Source: an uncultured Lachnospiraceae bacterium
GTDB taxonomy: Bacteria > Bacillota > Clostridia > Lachnospirales > Lachnospiraceae
Length of the DNA stretch: 64,000 nt
Reading direction: 5' to 3'
NCBI GenBank assembly: GCA_949948735.1
Contig: CATLGV010000003.1
Coordinates: forward strand, 1-64,000
The position numbers were made by a program, and so were the translations under genes. A model generated the notes under the pieces. The model worked only from the letters and a program-made list of their open reading frames with translations. It was not told the origin of the DNA and made no database searches. Below, one piece after another: positions 61,811 to 64,000 of this stretch. The stretch's first letter is position 1; every line of letters starts with the position of its first letter.

Positions 61811-61851
61811 AAAGGGCGTCAGGGAAGCAAATGCTCTCCCTGACGCCCTTT
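61811..61851. terminator. Bidirectional terminator between TauE and GH25 genes
   Basis: AAAGGGCGTCAGGGA (61811-61825) pairs perfectly with TCCCTGACGCCCTTT (61837-61851) across an 11-nt loop. It ends the plus-strand marR-tauE operon, and the minus-strand GH25 gene stops 13 bp away. Confidence 0.85.
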
Positions 61852-61863
61852 CCTGCGCTCAGC

Positions 61864-62895
61864 TTACGCTACTTTCTTCAGATACGCCGTATACGCATAC
61901 AACACCTGCCCGTTCAGCACCACCTTCGACCAGCCGTTGTTGCCGATACCGACACGGAATACCATATCGCCTGCATGAATCGGAACGACAATCGTATCGT
62001 CGCTGTCCGTGCTGGGCACCGTCCGCAGATTAACAACCGACGCAGCTGTCACGACCTCATAAACCTCCGTATACTGCACGTTAGCCGCCGTGTCTGCCTG
62101 CACGGGCGGCGCTCCGCTTGTGTCTTTGGCCTGTGCGGCCTCCGTATAGTTAAAATACGACAGATTCATATCAACCTCACCGTTGATACCCGCAATCGCC
62201 GCTTTATTCGTATACTGCCACATCGCATGAACGCCGGTATAGGTGCATGCCGGTGTTATCGGGAACGGATCCGTCGGATACCATGAAACCCATACCTTAT
62301 ACCGGTTCAAAACTGCCATATCCCAGTCCTTGCTGCCTGTCATCTCGCTCTTGGACGCATAGAACATCGGCGTGTAGCCTCTGGCCGCAATCGTGTCCAG
62401 GAACTTGACCGCCAACGCCGTCCTCACGGACTTGTCCAGCCCGTGCTGTCTGCTCGAGCTGTCGCGGAAGCCCTCGCAGTCAAACGCCACCGGGAACGTG
62501 ATCTGATACTTGTCGATCAGATTCGCGGTAAACTGCGCCTCCTCTATCGCCTCTGCCTCCGTAACCGCGGAAGAGAAGAAATATACGCCGGCCTTGATGC
62601 CGACCCGCTGCGCCTCCTGTAAATTATACCGCGCATAGGGATCCTCGTTGAGCACGCCCGTCGCCTGTGTGCGGTAGCCCACCCGAATCATCGCAAACTG
62701 TACGCCCGACGCCGCCACCAAATCCCAGTTAATCTCTCCCTGATACCGGGAAACGTCAATGCCAAGCGCCGGCTGCGGCACCTCTGCCGGCGCCGCGTTT
62801 ACACTCAGCTGCGGTACTGCCGCGGCCGCCACAATCATAAACGCCATCAAAAGCGCCCAGAATCCCGCCATGAATTTGTTTCTTATGTACTTCAT
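61864..62895 (-). CDS. Secreted GH25 lysozyme with SH3 domain
   Basis: A 343-residue exported muramidase. The signal peptide ends in SVNAAPA. The GH25 domain (about 45-235) begins GIDVSRYQGEINWDL and has the catalytic D-x-E pair in AFDCEGF. A short linker leads to a C-terminal SH3b domain (about 275-343; VVNLRTVPSTDSDD). The enzyme cleaves peptidoglycan; whether it remodels its own wall or attacks other cells is not told by the sequence. A TATAAT box is at about 62950 with a weak -35. Confidence 0.93.
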   Translation of the reverse strand: MKYIRNKFMAGFWALLMAFMIVAAAAVPQLSVNAAPAEVPQPALGIDVSRYQGEINWDLVAASGVQFAMIRVGYRTQATGVLNEDPYARYNLQEAQRVGIKAGVYFFSSAVTEAEAIEEAQFTANLIDKYQITFPVAFDCEGFRDSSSRQHGLDKSVRTALAVKFLDTIAARGYTPMFYASKSEMTGSKDWDMAVLNRYKVWVSWYPTDPFPITPACTYTGVHAMWQYTNKAAIAGINGEVDMNLSYFNYTEAAQAKDTSGAPPVQADTAANVQYTEVYEVVTAASVVNLRTVPSTDSDDTIVVPIHAGDMVFRVGIGNNGWSKVVLNGQVLYAYTAYLKKVA

Positions 62896-63043
62896 ATAAC
62901 ATCCTTTCTCTAAAACGCAGTGCCTGCACTGCTCATTGCCTACCCGGACATTATATCACGCTTTTCTCCCAAAGTATAGTGCTTCCGGAATCTTCCTCCG
63001 CTCCCGCCAAAGCATTTGCACCAACCGGCATACAGCCCGCCGC

Positions 63044-63415
63044 TTATCCCAGCATCCCCCCGAGCATCCCGCTCCCGAGACAGATAAACAGCGTCGTAAT
63101 GCTCGCGTTGCTCAGCAGGGTGAAGCCCTGCTCGACAATCATGGAGATTCCGCATATAATCAGGAAATATGCCGCCCCCGCTATCATTCCCCACAAAAAA
63201 CGCCGGCTCGCCGCCCCTTTGGAAAAGAACAGCCCCGCAAGCAGTGAAGAAATGCAGTAGATGGCAATAATGCAGATTTCAACCACACTTTCATTGAGGG
63301 AAAACTTGTACAACAGCGCCGCTACCACCATCAGGAGAACTCCCGTAATCAGATAGGACGCTATCAGGCACTTCATCAGCGCCACGATTCTCTCCGTACT
63401 CAAGACCGATTTCAT
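63044..63415 (-). CDS. TIGR04086 family membrane protein
   Basis: A 123-residue protein with four membrane helices (LIASYLITGVLLMVVAALLY; EICIIAIYCISSLLAGLFF; GMIAGAAYFLIICGISMI; TTLFICLGSGMLGG). FSKGAASRRFLWGM is the family loop. Members are found in spore-forming clostridia and bacilli; function is unknown. It is divergent from the CNNM gene across 125 bp. Confidence 0.88.
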   Translation of the reverse strand: MKSVLSTERIVALMKCLIASYLITGVLLMVVAALLYKFSLNESVVEICIIAIYCISSLLAGLFFSKGAASRRFLWGMIAGAAYFLIICGISMIVEQGFTLLSNASITTLFICLGSGMLGGMLG

Positions 63416-63446
63416 AGATTATACCCCCTGTTTTTTGGATTCTGTC

Positions 63447-63475
63447 TTGTATTCTGATAGTATCACTGTTATAAT
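63447..63475 (+). promoter_or_regulatory. Promoter of the CNNM-family gene
   Basis: TTGTAT (63447-63452), a 17-bp spacer and a perfect TATAAT (63470-63475). The -10 ends 65 bp before the TTG start. Confidence 0.7.
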
Positions 63476-63539
63476 CTATGCATATATCAGTGCAGAAATG
63501 CCTGTAATCAAAATCTTTTTATAAAGGAGTGGTTTGGTC

Positions 63540-64000
63540 TTGGATACCTCTGGTGCCATACAGCTTGTAGTGATTGTAGTGCTTTTAGCGCTATCTGCTT
63601 TTTTTTCATCGGCGGAAACTGCCTTAACAACAATCAGCATGGTTAAGGTGCGCGCGATGCTGGAAGAGAATCCCAGCGGACGCGTCCGCACACTTCAAAA
63701 AATTCTCGGCAACAAAAGCAAACTGGTCAGCGCAATTCTCATCGGTAACAATATCGTGAATATCAGCGCCTCCTCTCTTGTGACCTCACTGGCCATACGG
63801 CTCTGGGGAAACGGCGCAGTCGGCATCGCAACCGGCGTACTCACCTTATCTGTTCTACTGTTCGGCGAGATTGTCCCCAAAACATGGGCTATGTGCAACA
63901 ACGAAAAACTATCCCTTGCCTATGCAAGAATCATTTATTTTCTGATGCAGGCGCTCACGCCCGTTATATTTATTATTGATAAAATATCCGGTCTTTTCCT
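63540..64000 (+). CDS. CNNM/hemolysin-family transporter (CorC-associated), partial
   Basis: The first 153 codons of a membrane protein that leaves the window on the right. It begins DTSGAIQLVVIVVLLALSA, then SAETALTTISMVKVRAM, GNNIVNISASSLVTSLAIRLWG and FGEIVPKTWAMCNNEKLS, the DUF21 (CNNM) transmembrane signature of Mg2+-handling and hemolysin-like proteins. CBS and CorC-HlyC domains would follow off the end. The TTG at 63540 is the only good start and follows AAAGGAG. Transported ion is inferred from the family. Confidence 0.9.
   Translation, partial: MDTSGAIQLVVIVVLLALSAFFSSAETALTTISMVKVRAMLEENPSGRVRTLQKILGNKSKLVSAILIGNNIVNISASSLVTSLAIRLWGNGAVGIATGVLTLSVLLFGEIVPKTWAMCNNEKLSLAYARIIYFLMQALTPVIFIIDKISGLF

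Overview
The window looks like chromosome from an anaerobic, low-to-mid G+C Firmicute of the Lachnospiraceae/Clostridia type. Supporting signs are a pyruvate phosphate dikinase, the SCIFF peptide and its radical-SAM maturase, a fused SecDF, a PASTA-domain Ser/Thr kinase with its PP2C phosphatase, a YlmC/YmxH sporulation protein, a DNPR-type (meso-DAP) MurE, a DUF5688 protein, and GH3/GH43/GH25 hydrolases. Nearly all genes are on the minus strand. Promoters of the TTGACA-17-TATAAT type are readable in many gaps. Species cannot be named from this sequence alone.

Layout. 1-2430 is an accessory patch: an array of ACCCT motifs at 13-bp steps, a two-gene operon of a PD-(D/E)XK-like nuclease and a HEPN protein (candidate defence module), and a frame-broken phage structural gene remnant. 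2587-9085 holds ppdK, a DUF5688 protein, efp and a chemotaxis receptor. 9370-17001 holds aroQ-aroK-aroE-yqeG and a complete oligopeptide/dipeptide-type ABC importer whose two permease genes are separated by a highly folded repeat element. 17235-22425 holds nrdR, ymxH, a GH3 beta-glucosidase, lgt and ychF.

22501-37056 is the classic Firmicutes housekeeping run murE-priA-def-fmt-yugP-rsmB-rlmN-(tRNA-Ser)-stp-prkC-rsgA-rpe. It joins cell-wall precursor synthesis, replication restart, initiator-tRNA formylation and deformylation, rRNA methylation and PASTA-kinase signalling. It is interrupted by a convergent gene for an unrecognised exported protein and by a tRNA-Ser(CGA). 37388-44719 holds recJ overlapping an acyl-ACP thioesterase, a TraX-family membrane protein, and the scfA-scfB-secDF run, in which the 48-residue SCIFF precursor was read directly from the sequence.

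44788-57929 is a mixed region: GNAT, a phosphotransferase, Cu/Zn-SOD-like, a secreted SH3/cysteine-hydrolase-like protein, NUDIX, an Uma2 fragment, GH43, Fur, DNA-deoxyinosine glycosylase, aldose epimerase, a peroxide defence pair (AhpC plus a reductase with AhpF-like domains in reversed order), ComFB, MGMT-like, a DRE-TIM aldolase, YitT and PurN. 57930-64000 holds a PadR-controlled envelope-stress-type operon with unusual leader repeats, a MarR-TauE operon, a GH25 lysozyme, a TIGR04086 membrane protein and the start of a CNNM/hemolysin-family transporter that runs off the end.

The best candidates for something undescribed are the HEPN/nuclease pair with its flanking 13-bp repeats, the folded element inside the peptide-importer operon, and the two 30-bp leader repeats in front of padR.
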